Part shown: in pieces, positions 25,161-33,426 of the stretch
Numbering within the stretch: the first letter of the stretch is position 1
Layout: the number at the start of each line of letters is the position of its first letter
NCBI GenBank assembly: GCA_029547205.1
Contig: JAKPPT010000070.1
Location: 1-64,000 of the forward strand
Origin: Spirochaetota bacterium
Lineage (GTDB): Bacteria; Spirochaetota; Spirochaetia; Treponematales; UBA12059
Reading direction: 5' to 3'
Length of the DNA: 64,000 nt
The notes under the pieces: model-generated
The model's input: only the letters and a program-made list of their open reading frames with translations
The model's database searches: none
What the model was told of the DNA's origin: nothing
Program-made: the position numbers and the translations under genes

Positions 25161-27539
25161 CTAGGGCTGGCCTTTTTCACCGAGGTAATAAGCCAATAGT
25201 GCTCTCCCGTCAGATTTTTCATGAATACCGGCATAGAGCACAGCTGCACGGCCAATATTTTTTCCATACTGGCGAGTCTCTGAAAAAGGAATTGCTTCCA
25301 TAAAAAGATCAAACGGAAGGAATCCAAACTCTTTTTTCCATTGTGTATACCTACCAGGACCAGCATTATATGCCCATACAGCTGGCAGGACCTGACCATT
25401 AAACTGATTTATGAGTCCCTGAAAATAAAATGCTGACATAAACAAATTATCTTCGGGATTTGTTAAATCAAACTGTTCAATTTTCAGGCGATTTGCTACA
25501 TCCTGAGCAGTGGCAGGCATAAATTGACCTAAGCCTATCGCACCTGATTTTGAAACTGCATCAGGTTTAAACAAACTTTCTGAGCGTACGAGTGCATAGT
25601 AAATCCATTTATTTAGATTTCGTGGTGCAAGTGCTTTTTGCATTACCTCATCATAAGCTAGTGGCCAATAAATTTTACGGTCAAAATCGAGCATAAAGTA
25701 ATCACTGCGCCGTAACAACTCTGTGATTACTCTAATTGCTAAATTATACTCACCTTTTCGATACAGATAATCAGCAAGCGCTCGTAAATTTTTAATCGAT
25801 TTTACTTCCTGAAATGGATAATTATCAAGCTCAACAAACAGACGAGCACCCATGCCCCAATAGAGCAGCTTTGAAAAAAATATTGCAAATTGATAATCGT
25901 CAGCCGAACCAATTGTTAGATTGAGAGCCTTATTCTCAGATTCTTCTATTACTGAGAACACTGTATAATTGGTACCAGGTGTTGACCATTGTTCATCTTC
26001 ATTGGTTTTCCATGATTCAGGGAGCAAAGCTGCATCAGTTCTGTAAGCAGCGAGCATTTTAAACCAGAGTTCGCTATTTTGTGTTCTAACCCAATTTAGC
26101 CGTTGTTCGATAAAATTTTTTATAGTAGTTTTTTCAGCAACCGTATCGAGATGTTTTTGTGTGATGATGCCTATCTGTGCAGCTCGTGAGGCAATATACG
26201 CCATCCGTGCTTTCATTGCACCCGCACCATATAAAAATACAACCGAATCAAGACTGGTTAGAAAAGCCCCATTTTTTTCAATCAATGCCTTTCTACTTAA
26301 TCGTTCCAGCACATCAGCAAAATAATCAGGCTTGTTGGTTCGTTTAATTATTGATGTCAATTTTGATAGTGCTTTCCCGGGGTCCCTATCAATCAGCAAA
26401 TCTATCTGATACCACACCGCTTGATTTTCTGTATCCTGACTAAAGATCAGCTGTTCAGCTTTTGCGAACCAGGAAATTGCACCAGAAATATCTTTTTTAT
26501 CTCTTGTAATAAGCCCTGAATAATATGCTGCAAGAAATCGTACCTGCTTACGCTCCGACTGCTCGTACAGCATTGCAAAAAGCCTTAACCCTGCATCGGG
26601 ATCACTATATTGATAAGCCCGGCATAGATCAGCCTGGGTGCTATAGGTAAATTGCTCAAATAGTGTTTTTAGACTTTGTAGTGAAGGCTCCACATTGACA
26701 CCTGGTACCAATGATTCATCTTTTTGTTCAGTTTCGGGTCTTTTTATGGTTCCCTGCTCTAAAGTGAGTGCATAATTTTTAAATAAGGTAACAGCAGTTC
26801 CATAATCGAGCCGACCGACATAAACTCGGAGGAGTATTTGTTGTGATACTAGCGGTGCAGGAGTAAATCCTGTAAATACTAACAATCGTTCCAGAGCCTG
26901 TGTTAATGCAGTGCTCCGAGGCGCATCGAGCAGGTATTCTAAAGTTTCCTGAATTGCATTTTTGTTTATATCTGCATCAATACCTGCGAGAGCTTCCAGT
27001 AATGCTTCCTCTATTTCATACGATGATATATTTGATGGTTTGTTTTTTTTAATTTCTGTCCACAGCTTATACGATTCTGCAAACAGATATAAATCCCGCA
27101 ATGCTCTTGCCCTGAATAGTTTTTCAGTATGAGTTAGCGTATTTCGTGGATCCACATTTTCTTGTATATTTGTTACTGTAAGTATTTCCTGTACGTTATT
27201 TCGTGCATAGTAAAGTTCAACAAGCAGACTTCGTATTCGTCGTATATACAAAATATTTGTTTCAAACTGCAAACCTGCTTCTAAACAGAGCACAGCCGTA
27301 TCTATATCACCCGAATCCAGAGCTTTGAGCGCAACAAATAAGTAAATTCCATCGCCTAATCGAGCTAGAGGTTTGAGTAAATTGATATTTGAGTAATTTG
27401 CTGCTGATAGAGCCACTTTCGAAGCATATTCCAGTGGTTCTTCTATATTAACTGTTTGTACAGTTATTGTATCAGCTGCCAGACAGCTAACAAATATGGC
27501 CAGTACCAGCGTAGTAATTATTATACGTCTTTTCCTGAT
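25161..27539 (-). CDS. slt: Soluble lytic murein transglycosylase with TPR-like N-terminal part
   Basis: A periplasmic enzyme of about 792 residues that cleaves peptidoglycan to 1,6-anhydro products. The C-terminal SLT domain is clear: catalytic Glu in YYALVRSESLF near residue 648, then SKSGAIGLGQFMPATAQDVA and AVWAYNAGPGRYTQW. The long N-terminal part is made of alpha-helical repeats. The true start is probably ATC at 27539: AGGAGG stands 5 bases before it, and the frame then gives a signal peptide (RKRRIIITTLVLAIFVSCLAA). The next start is GTG at 27416, which would lose the signal peptide. Two in-frame palindrome copies occur (TPGT near residue 520, VPGV near 277). The gene follows lysM after 15 bases in one operon. 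Confidence 0.87.
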   Translation of the reverse strand: MRKRRIIITTLVLAIFVSCLAADTITVQTVNIEEPLEYASKVALSAANYSNINLLKPLARLGDGIYLFVALKALDSGDIDTAVLCLEAGLQFETNILYIRRIRSLLVELYYARNNVQEILTVTNIQENVDPRNTLTHTEKLFRARALRDLYLFAESYKLWTEIKKNKPSNISSYEIEEALLEALAGIDADINKNAIQETLEYLLDAPRSTALTQALERLLVFTGFTPAPLVSQQILLRVYVGRLDYGTAVTLFKNYALTLEQGTIKRPETEQKDESLVPGVNVEPSLQSLKTLFEQFTYSTQADLCRAYQYSDPDAGLRLFAMLYEQSERKQVRFLAAYYSGLITRDKKDISGAISWFAKAEQLIFSQDTENQAVWYQIDLLIDRDPGKALSKLTSIIKRTNKPDYFADVLERLSRKALIEKNGAFLTSLDSVVFLYGAGAMKARMAYIASRAAQIGIITQKHLDTVAEKTTIKNFIEQRLNWVRTQNSELWFKMLAAYRTDAALLPESWKTNEDEQWSTPGTNYTVFSVIEESENKALNLTIGSADDYQFAIFFSKLLYWGMGARLFVELDNYPFQEVKSIKNLRALADYLYRKGEYNLAIRVITELLRRSDYFMLDFDRKIYWPLAYDEVMQKALAPRNLNKWIYYALVRSESLFKPDAVSKSGAIGLGQFMPATAQDVANRLKIEQFDLTNPEDNLFMSAFYFQGLINQFNGQVLPAVWAYNAGPGRYTQWKKEFGFLPFDLFMEAIPFSETRQYGKNIGRAAVLYAGIHEKSDGRALLAYYLGEKGQP

Positions 27540-27554
27540 AGAATCCTCCTGGCA

Positions 27555-29342
27555 TCATTTGGGGACATAAATCCATGTACCTGAAATGATTTTGTCAGGA
27601 TGCTTTATCAATTTCCTGTTCGCATTATATATTTTCATATATTTCCATGGTGTTCTATAAAAAGCTATTGAGAGATCCCAGAGGGTGTCTCCCCACCGTA
27701 TTTTATACCAAACACCAGGAGTTTTAGAACCTGGAGCTGGTTTTGGGGGTTTTGTTGAAGTGCTCGGCTTAGTCTGTTGTGTTGTCTGTGCTGGTTGAAC
27801 CTGCGCGGGGGCACTAGTCTGACCTGTCTGTTGACCAGTTTGCTGCCCTTGCTGAACACCTGGTACCGTACTGGTTTCTCCCTGCCCTGAACTGGTTCCA
27901 GAAGCAGTTGTTCCGGTTTCCGCTGTTGTTGCAGCACTTCCCTGATTTGCGGTTTCACCAGAGGATTCAGATTCTTGTTTTTGAGTTGTATCAGGTTTCA
28001 CCAGTGGTTGTTCCAAAACTGGTTTTGAAGATTGTGCAACACCTGCATCACGTTGAGCAGCAGAACATCGTCCTATTAACAGTACAATGACTGTAGCTAA
28101 TAAAATAATTGCAAGCGGAACAAGAATCTTACACCACAGTGGCGCACAGGGCTTTTTTTCATTTCTGTCAGATTCCTCAACAATTTTTTGTGCCTGCTTA
28201 CGATCCTGACGCATTTCTTTTTTGGATACGTCAGTAGCACGTGGCTCTTCAACTGAAAAAACGGTTTCTTCTTCCAGCCCTAACGGTTCAGTTTCCAGGG
28301 CTAATTCCGATGATGAAAAATTTTCTGTTGATTCTTGAGCTTCCTGCAGTTCAAATTCTAATTCTGATGGTATTGTATCTGCAGTTTCAGTAGAAATTTC
28401 TTCTATTTCTTCATCACCTGGTTCTTCTAAATCTGCTTTGGGGAGTTCAACATCAAAACTTATCGTATCTGGACCTAAATATGACGTTTCTTCAGACTCC
28501 TCAAGTATCGATGCGGTTTTTTGTTCCATTGTTTGACTTTCTTCTGATTGAGGAACTTCGAGTGTCAATTCCTCACCCAGATTGAACTCTGCATTGTCCT
28601 CAATTTCTGATGCAGGCAATTCTTCTTCTGACTCTGAAATCTCTTCAAAAGGAGTGAACTCATCCGACAGCTGTATTGTCTGTTCTTCTTGTGGAAACAC
28701 GCTACTATTTTCTATATTAGTGAGTTCATCCAGACTGAGCGTTTCTGATTCAGCAAAACCCTTTAGATCTGATTCCGCTGCTAGTTCACCTGATACTACT
28801 TCTGGTTCGACTTTTGGTTCAGCTTCTGGTTCAGCAAGTTCCATTTCGAGAGCATCTAGTTCAGACTGATCAATAGTAATTGGTTCTTCAATTTCCAATT
28901 CATCAAGTGATGCTTGTACATTTTGATTTTCACTATCAAGTAATGAGTCATCGATGAGCGTTTCGGTTTCTTGAATATCAAACTGTGGTACTTCATGTAT
29001 GTGTTCTGTTGGAAGTTCAGTCAAAGTAATAGAAAATTTAGACTGCCCTCCTGATACTTTATCCTGTGCAAACGCTTCAAGCGTCATATCATCTTTTAAG
29101 GTTACATCTAGCTCGATATCGGGAACACCTTTAGGAGCACGTGCTATATCATTAACGAGCAGAGAACCAATATAACTGGTATCATCAACAGGAAAACCTG
29201 GTTCTCCTCTATAGAGATCAATTTGCACATTAGGCTGGTTGTCATTGACTGTCGTTACAACGAGTTTCTTTTTTGCAGGAGTTGTTTCTTCAAAAATCGG
29301 ATAAAACTCCCCATTTGCCAGTTTAACACCAATATAAGCCAT
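27555..29342 (-). CDS. LysM protein with Hsp70 substrate-domain-like N-terminus
   Basis: A 595-residue bitopic membrane protein. Residues ~25-110 resemble the beta-sandwich substrate-binding domain of Hsp70/DnaK (VQIDLYRGE, then IARAPKGVPDIELDVTL and LEAFAQDKVSGG). A long acidic Glu/Ser-rich region follows (to ~390), then one membrane helix (ILVPLAIILLATVIVLLIG near 410). Next is a Gln/Thr/Pro-rich periplasmic linker, and finally a LysM peptidoglycan-binding module (YKIRWGDTLWDLSIAFY...IISGTWIYVP) at 545-594. One palindrome copy is read as VPGV in the linker. It is encoded 15 bases before slt, so it may tether or guide the transglycosylase at the cell wall. Confidence 0.82.
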   Translation of the reverse strand: MAYIGVKLANGEFYPIFEETTPAKKKLVVTTVNDNQPNVQIDLYRGEPGFPVDDTSYIGSLLVNDIARAPKGVPDIELDVTLKDDMTLEAFAQDKVSGGQSKFSITLTELPTEHIHEVPQFDIQETETLIDDSLLDSENQNVQASLDELEIEEPITIDQSELDALEMELAEPEAEPKVEPEVVSGELAAESDLKGFAESETLSLDELTNIENSSVFPQEEQTIQLSDEFTPFEEISESEEELPASEIEDNAEFNLGEELTLEVPQSEESQTMEQKTASILEESEETSYLGPDTISFDVELPKADLEEPGDEEIEEISTETADTIPSELEFELQEAQESTENFSSSELALETEPLGLEEETVFSVEEPRATDVSKKEMRQDRKQAQKIVEESDRNEKKPCAPLWCKILVPLAIILLATVIVLLIGRCSAAQRDAGVAQSSKPVLEQPLVKPDTTQKQESESSGETANQGSAATTAETGTTASGTSSGQGETSTVPGVQQGQQTGQQTGQTSAPAQVQPAQTTQQTKPSTSTKPPKPAPGSKTPGVWYKIRWGDTLWDLSIAFYRTPWKYMKIYNANRKLIKHPDKIISGTWIYVPK

Positions 29343-29536
29343 TCTAATACCACCTTACCGTGTTAAAAGTTACTGATTTGTCGATTGCTCACGTCACTTT
29401 AACAACATACTTTTACTAAATTAATAACGGCAGGAGCATGACATACCCTTTATGTATTATCGGCCATTTTTATGAATTTTGCAATTACTGTTTCTTGTCA
29501 AAGCAGTTGTTACTAATACAGTTTTAGCACAACAAA

Positions 29537-30328
29537 CTACTTGCGAGCTGCAACAAGTAGCGTTTGAGCCGTATGGTTATATGGTGTAAATGTAAAAGAA
29601 CCATAGCTTTGTACTTCCATAAAACCGATTTCTCGTAATATTCGCTGTAGATCACTAAACGAGTATAACCTGAGCTTCCAGGTGGTATCTGTAGTGTGTC
29701 CGTCCTTACAGACAATCCATCGATTATTCAGATAGTTCCAGCCATCATCAACAGTAAACTGTGTACAAACTAGAGCACCATCTTTTTCAAACCATTCACC
29801 ATCGGTAAAATATTTTGCACAAAGTTCTTTACTCAGCACTTCAAGAAAAAACCATCCACCTGGTTTAAGTGCTCTGTACATGCTAGCGAGCAGCTTTATG
29901 TCATCCTGTTCCGAAGGGAAATACCCGAAACTCGTATAGAGATTGAGTGCAATATCAAATGTGTTTTCTGCATCAAAAGCAAGTATATCAGAACAAAAAG
30001 CAGAAATAGCCAGTTTTTCTATATCAGCTGTCTCCTTAAGTGCATCAATAAAAGGCTGAACAATATCGATTGCAGTAACAGCATGACCTTTACGAGCAAA
30101 TTCCAGAGCAAACCTACCAGGACCACAGCAAGCATCGAGCACTGAATACTTTTCCATAGTTGTTTCAGTTTCACTCTGGTGTGAACGCACGAAGTCGACT
30201 ATCATACCAGCTGCGCTTTCTGCTTCTGCCCAGCGTTTCTCATCAAACAGATATGGCGTATATGTTATCCAGAATGACTCATCACTATACCATCGATTAC
30301 CTATAGTTTCATGTTGTTTTTCTGCCAT
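29537..30328 (-). CDS. SAM-dependent methyltransferase (class I)
   Basis: A 263-residue soluble enzyme with a Rossmann-fold methyltransferase domain. Motif I SVLDACCGPGRFALEFARKG is near residue 65, the acidic end of strand 2 is VTAIDIV, and motif III is ALKPGGWFFLEV. A small C-terminal beta region follows. The substrate is not clear; the architecture is like the Methyltransf_25 group. A 5' region full of palindrome copies precedes it, so its own promoter is not obvious. Confidence 0.83.
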   Translation of the reverse strand: MAEKQHETIGNRWYSDESFWITYTPYLFDEKRWAEAESAAGMIVDFVRSHQSETETTMEKYSVLDACCGPGRFALEFARKGHAVTAIDIVQPFIDALKETADIEKLAISAFCSDILAFDAENTFDIALNLYTSFGYFPSEQDDIKLLASMYRALKPGGWFFLEVLSKELCAKYFTDGEWFEKDGALVCTQFTVDDGWNYLNNRWIVCKDGHTTDTTWKLRLYSFSDLQRILREIGFMEVQSYGSFTFTPYNHTAQTLLVAARK

Positions 30329-30371
30329 GTCGATTTTGTTTCCTCTTCACTATCAAGATATTCACCAGTTC

Positions 30372-30660
30372 GGTACCAGGTGTTGGATTAGCACCATCCC
30401 GACGGTACCAGGTGTCATCCTCCGGGTATCTTAATGCTTTGGTACCAGGTGTTTTAGTACTTCGAGGTGCCACCCTCCTGGTGGTACCGGGTGTTGAAAA
30501 TATTTCGGTACCAGGTGTCGAAATGGTACTCCAGAAAATATTTCGGTACCAGGTGTCGAAAATATTTCGGTACCAGGTGTCGAAATGGTGCCGCAATTGG
30601 AGCGGGTGTCGAAAATATTTCGGTACCAGGTGTCGAAATGGTGCCGCAATTGGAGCGTCT
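30372..30660. repeat. Dense palindrome array upstream of the methyltransferase gene
   Basis: Eight copies of GGTACCAGGTGT start at about 30372, 30403, 30440, 30482 (GGTACCGGGTGT), 30510, 30545, 30569 and 30624. Between the last copies lies GAAAATATTTC, so the unit is about 24 bases. A longer unit adds AAATGGTGCCGCAATTGGAGCG. Frames up to 95 codons arise here only because the element has no stops. Confidence 0.9.
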
Positions 30661-30729
30661 AAATTATGACAAATATAAACAAGTATTGTGCAATGCTATT
30701 CTTGTTTGATTTAAATTGGACAGGTGCAA

Positions 30730-31101
30730 TCAGTTCAGAGCTCCATGTTCGACAACAAGCTGCATGATGTATGTTAGTTCATCAAGTGACATGGTATCTG
30801 CACTTGAATTTACAATTTCTCGGATCTGAACCCAATCTTCATGCGTGAGTGCTCCGTTATTGTAGTCTTGCAATAAAATAGAACCGATTACTATCAGCCA
30901 GCGTAAAGCAGCCTGCACATCATTATTACGAGTACAACGGCTCAGAAACTCTCTAAAAAAATCATCGGCAAGCCCTTTTACTGAGCCTGATAGATTGCGC
31001 AGCCAGATTATTCGTAGTTTATCGTATTCTCGTATACCAATATCTTTGCACGTGTCGTACCACTCTTGCAGTTCATCGGCTAATTTATCGGCTATCCTCA
31101 T
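30730..31101 (-). CDS. Hypothetical protein at the end of the che operon
   Basis: A 123-residue, mostly helical soluble protein of unknown function. It starts one base after the cheY stop, so it is translated with cheY and is probably part of the chemotaxis operon. The sequence (LADELQEWYDTCKDIGIREYDKL, then RWLIVIGSILLQDY) gives no catalytic motif. In other treponemes an uncharacterised gene also follows cheY. I infer it is the same gene. Confidence 0.7.
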   Translation of the reverse strand: MRIADKLADELQEWYDTCKDIGIREYDKLRIIWLRNLSGSVKGLADDFFREFLSRCTRNNDVQAALRWLIVIGSILLQDYNNGALTHEDWVQIREIVNSSADTMSLDELTYIMQLVVEHGALN

Positions 31102-31102
31102 C

Positions 31103-31543
31103 TTATTTGTTCAACACATAAAGAATTCGCTCAAGAACTTTTTTTCGGTCGAGCGGTTTAACTATATAGTTCTTCGCACCGGCTAACAGACATTGTTTTA
31201 CCAGATCCTGTTTTCCCAGTGCACTAATCATCACAACCTTAGCATTTTTGTCGAATTCAATAATTTTTTGTAGTGCAGTTAGCCCGTCCATGTTAGGCAT
31301 TGTAATATCCATAGTTACAAGATCAATATTGGGATACAACTCTTTATATTTTTCTACAGCTTGGAGCCCATCAGCAGCCTGTGCAACAACATTATATCCT
31401 TCTGATGTTAATATCTGGGTAATCTGTTTAGCTACAAACATAGAATCATCAACTACCATGATCCGGTAAGGAGTTCCGTCAGGTTTTATTCCATCAGGCT
31501 TTCTATCATTGATGGCAGGAAATTCATCCTTTGTTTTCATCAA
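31103..31543 (-). CDS. cheY: Chemotaxis response regulator CheY
   Basis: A 146-residue single-domain receiver that, when phosphorylated by CheA, binds the flagellar switch. The acidic pocket VVDDS, the phosphorylation site VTMDITMPNMDG, the switch Ser/Thr in VMISALG, and Lys in YIVKPLDR are all in place. About 27 extra residues at the N-terminus (MKTKDEFPAINDRKPDGIKP) precede the receiver. It is encoded 11 bases after cheX. Confidence 0.95.
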   Translation of the reverse strand: MMKTKDEFPAINDRKPDGIKPDGTPYRIMVVDDSMFVAKQITQILTSEGYNVVAQAADGLQAVEKYKELYPNIDLVTMDITMPNMDGLTALQKIIEFDKNAKVVMISALGKQDLVKQCLLAGAKNYIVKPLDRKKVLERILYVLNK

Positions 31544-31554
31544 TCTCTCCTCTG

Positions 31555-32019
31555 CTAACCGCGCTCGCGGATTGCTACGTTAATTTCTACTTTTCCATAC
31601 GGTGTTTCCATTGGAACAATGAGAGCTTCTACTTCATGATTACTAATTTCCATATTGTCGCCAGTAAAAATTGCAGGTGGTGTTAGATCAAAACGGAAAC
31701 CCAGCTCATGTAATTTCGTTACTGCTTGAGCAGTAATCATATTTGCAAGTTCAGTAATGGTGGCTTTTACCAGGTCATCCATTGCAGTAAGCTCTTCACC
31801 ATTCATCACCGATGCAATTGCAAGTGCTGTGTTTTTTTCCATATCAAACAGAACCCGCCCTTCCACGTCTCCTGCAAGACCAACAATCGCAGCAACACCC
31901 ATAACCGGCATAGATGTTGATTTAAGGTATAATTCCCCACGACGTACATTAGTTTGCAAGACTTCCTTCATCACATTGAAGGCACTCTCAACAAAAGGAT
32001 TAATATATTCAACTCTCAT
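31555..32019 (-). CDS. cheX: CheY-P phosphatase CheX
   Basis: A 154-residue phosphatase that removes the phosphate from CheY-P, used by spirochaetes in place of CheZ. The catalytic-type helix MDDLVKATITELANMITAQA carries the E-x-x-N pair (ELAN). The start is the ATG of MRVEYINPFVESAF, with GGGAG 5-6 bases upstream; a GTG two codons earlier is possible. It lies directly before cheY, as in other treponemes. Confidence 0.93.
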   Translation of the reverse strand: MRVEYINPFVESAFNVMKEVLQTNVRRGELYLKSTSMPVMGVAAIVGLAGDVEGRVLFDMEKNTALAIASVMNGEELTAMDDLVKATITELANMITAQAVTKLHELGFRFDLTPPAIFTGDNMEISNHEVEALIVPMETPYGKVEINVAIRERG

Positions 32020-32057
32020 AATCACTCCCTATATCATAAAGTGTAGTTGTAATACAA

Positions 32058-33395
32058 CTACTCTGATTTAGCATAAAGCACAACTTGATGCGTTGTCATT
32101 TCTTTCCAACCATCGAGCGGCATTCGTTCATGCAAACCTAACATTAAGAAAGCCTGTCGCTTTGTTCTTTCACCAAAATCTACGAGCAAACGCTTCTGCT
32201 CCACCGGAGACAAAAAAGAAACAGTATCTCGTGCAATAATCATATCCAGAGGAGGCAGAGGATTTGAATTAAGCACATCATGAAATTCAAAGAAAATTGA
32301 ATCTCGTATTGACTGAACAAATGTCCAGCCATTTTTCCCTTTTATCATAAACTCTTTATAGATTTCAGGTACATCATCAACCATGAATATCATGTTAGGA
32401 GCCATAGAAATAGCAAGCAAATCAGAATCATTTGCCCAAATCTTTATTCGAGCATCAGGATATCGCTTTTTTAACACACACGCGAATGAATAGGTTTCAT
32501 ATCCTTTACCACAGCCAGGATTCCATACATTGATAATTTTTTGATTTAGATCCGGCAGTGCGTTAATAACAGCTTGAGCATATTCATCAGCCCACAATGC
32601 TGAAGTGTATGGCGAGAAAAATGTTGATAAAAACTCATCTGCTTCGGATGCTTCTTTTAACTGTAAATCCTGATTTTTTTTGATGCTTTTCCATTCTTCA
32701 TAGCGTGCATTAAACCAGGTTTCATTAACAGGTGTTACTGCAAAATGTTTGTATGTGTATAATGTTTCCTTAATAAAATTCGCAACAAGATCCGTTGTAT
32801 TGCTTTCATTAATTACATAATTACTTTGTTCTTTTTCAAGAGCTTGTTCTGATAGTGCTACAGGAGCAATATTCTTTTCTGATTTTATTTCTTCTTCTTT
32901 TGTAAAAAGTTTTTCAATGTTAAGAATTATATACAGTTTGCCATTATTTTCGATTATACCTTTGATATATTTTACATTTATATCACCAAAGATTGGGTGT
33001 GGCGGTTGAATATTGGCAGAAGATACACCAATTACTTTATCGATGCTATCAACAATTACACCAAAAACATTGTCGTCAACTTTTAAGATAATCAAACTTT
33101 CAAGTATGTCTTCTCCTTTTCTTTCAGCAGGAAGATGAAACATAGTTCTCAAATCGATAATAGAAATAATGTCACCGCGAAGGTTATACACGCCACGTAC
33201 AAATGGAGCTGCGTTGGGAACATATGTAAATTTACTTGCCCTTGCGATTTCTTTAACATTCATAATATCAATTCCATATTCTTTACCTGCAAGAGCAAAG
33301 GTGACCATTTTAAAATCTATTTTCTCAGTGTGCTCTTTCTTTTGTTCCACACTTTCATTTACTTTTTGCTGTCCTTCAGTTTTTTCCGGACTCAT
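32058..33395 (-). CDS. cheW: CheW-CheR-like fusion adaptor
   Basis: A 445-residue chemotaxis coupling protein. Residues ~25-170 are a CheW domain (MVTFALAGKEYGIDIMNVKEIA, YNLRGDIISIIDLR). Residues ~220-445 resemble the methyltransferase domain of CheR, with a SAM-binding-like NPGCGKGYETYSFA and a later DMIIARDTVSFLSPVEQ. The ATG at 33395 has GGGGG as a binding site; one four codons earlier is also possible. This fused type of CheW is known from Treponema and is thought to help build its curved receptor arrays. Whether it methylates anything is unknown. The gene follows cheA after about 30 bases. Confidence 0.92.
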   Translation of the reverse strand: MSPEKTEGQQKVNESVEQKKEHTEKIDFKMVTFALAGKEYGIDIMNVKEIARASKFTYVPNAAPFVRGVYNLRGDIISIIDLRTMFHLPAERKGEDILESLIILKVDDNVFGVIVDSIDKVIGVSSANIQPPHPIFGDINVKYIKGIIENNGKLYIILNIEKLFTKEEEIKSEKNIAPVALSEQALEKEQSNYVINESNTTDLVANFIKETLYTYKHFAVTPVNETWFNARYEEWKSIKKNQDLQLKEASEADEFLSTFFSPYTSALWADEYAQAVINALPDLNQKIINVWNPGCGKGYETYSFACVLKKRYPDARIKIWANDSDLLAISMAPNMIFMVDDVPEIYKEFMIKGKNGWTFVQSIRDSIFFEFHDVLNSNPLPPLDMIIARDTVSFLSPVEQKRLLVDFGERTKRQAFLMLGLHERMPLDGWKEMTTHQVVLYAKSE

Positions 33396-33426
33396 GCTGA
33401 CCCCCATAATAAAAGGTTTACATCCA

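Noticed and set aside
30309-30709. Several open frames of 60-95 codons with repeated FRYQVSK or TPGTEIFSTPGT text
   Set aside because: They are pure readings of the GGTACCAGGTGT array on both strands. No start sites fit.
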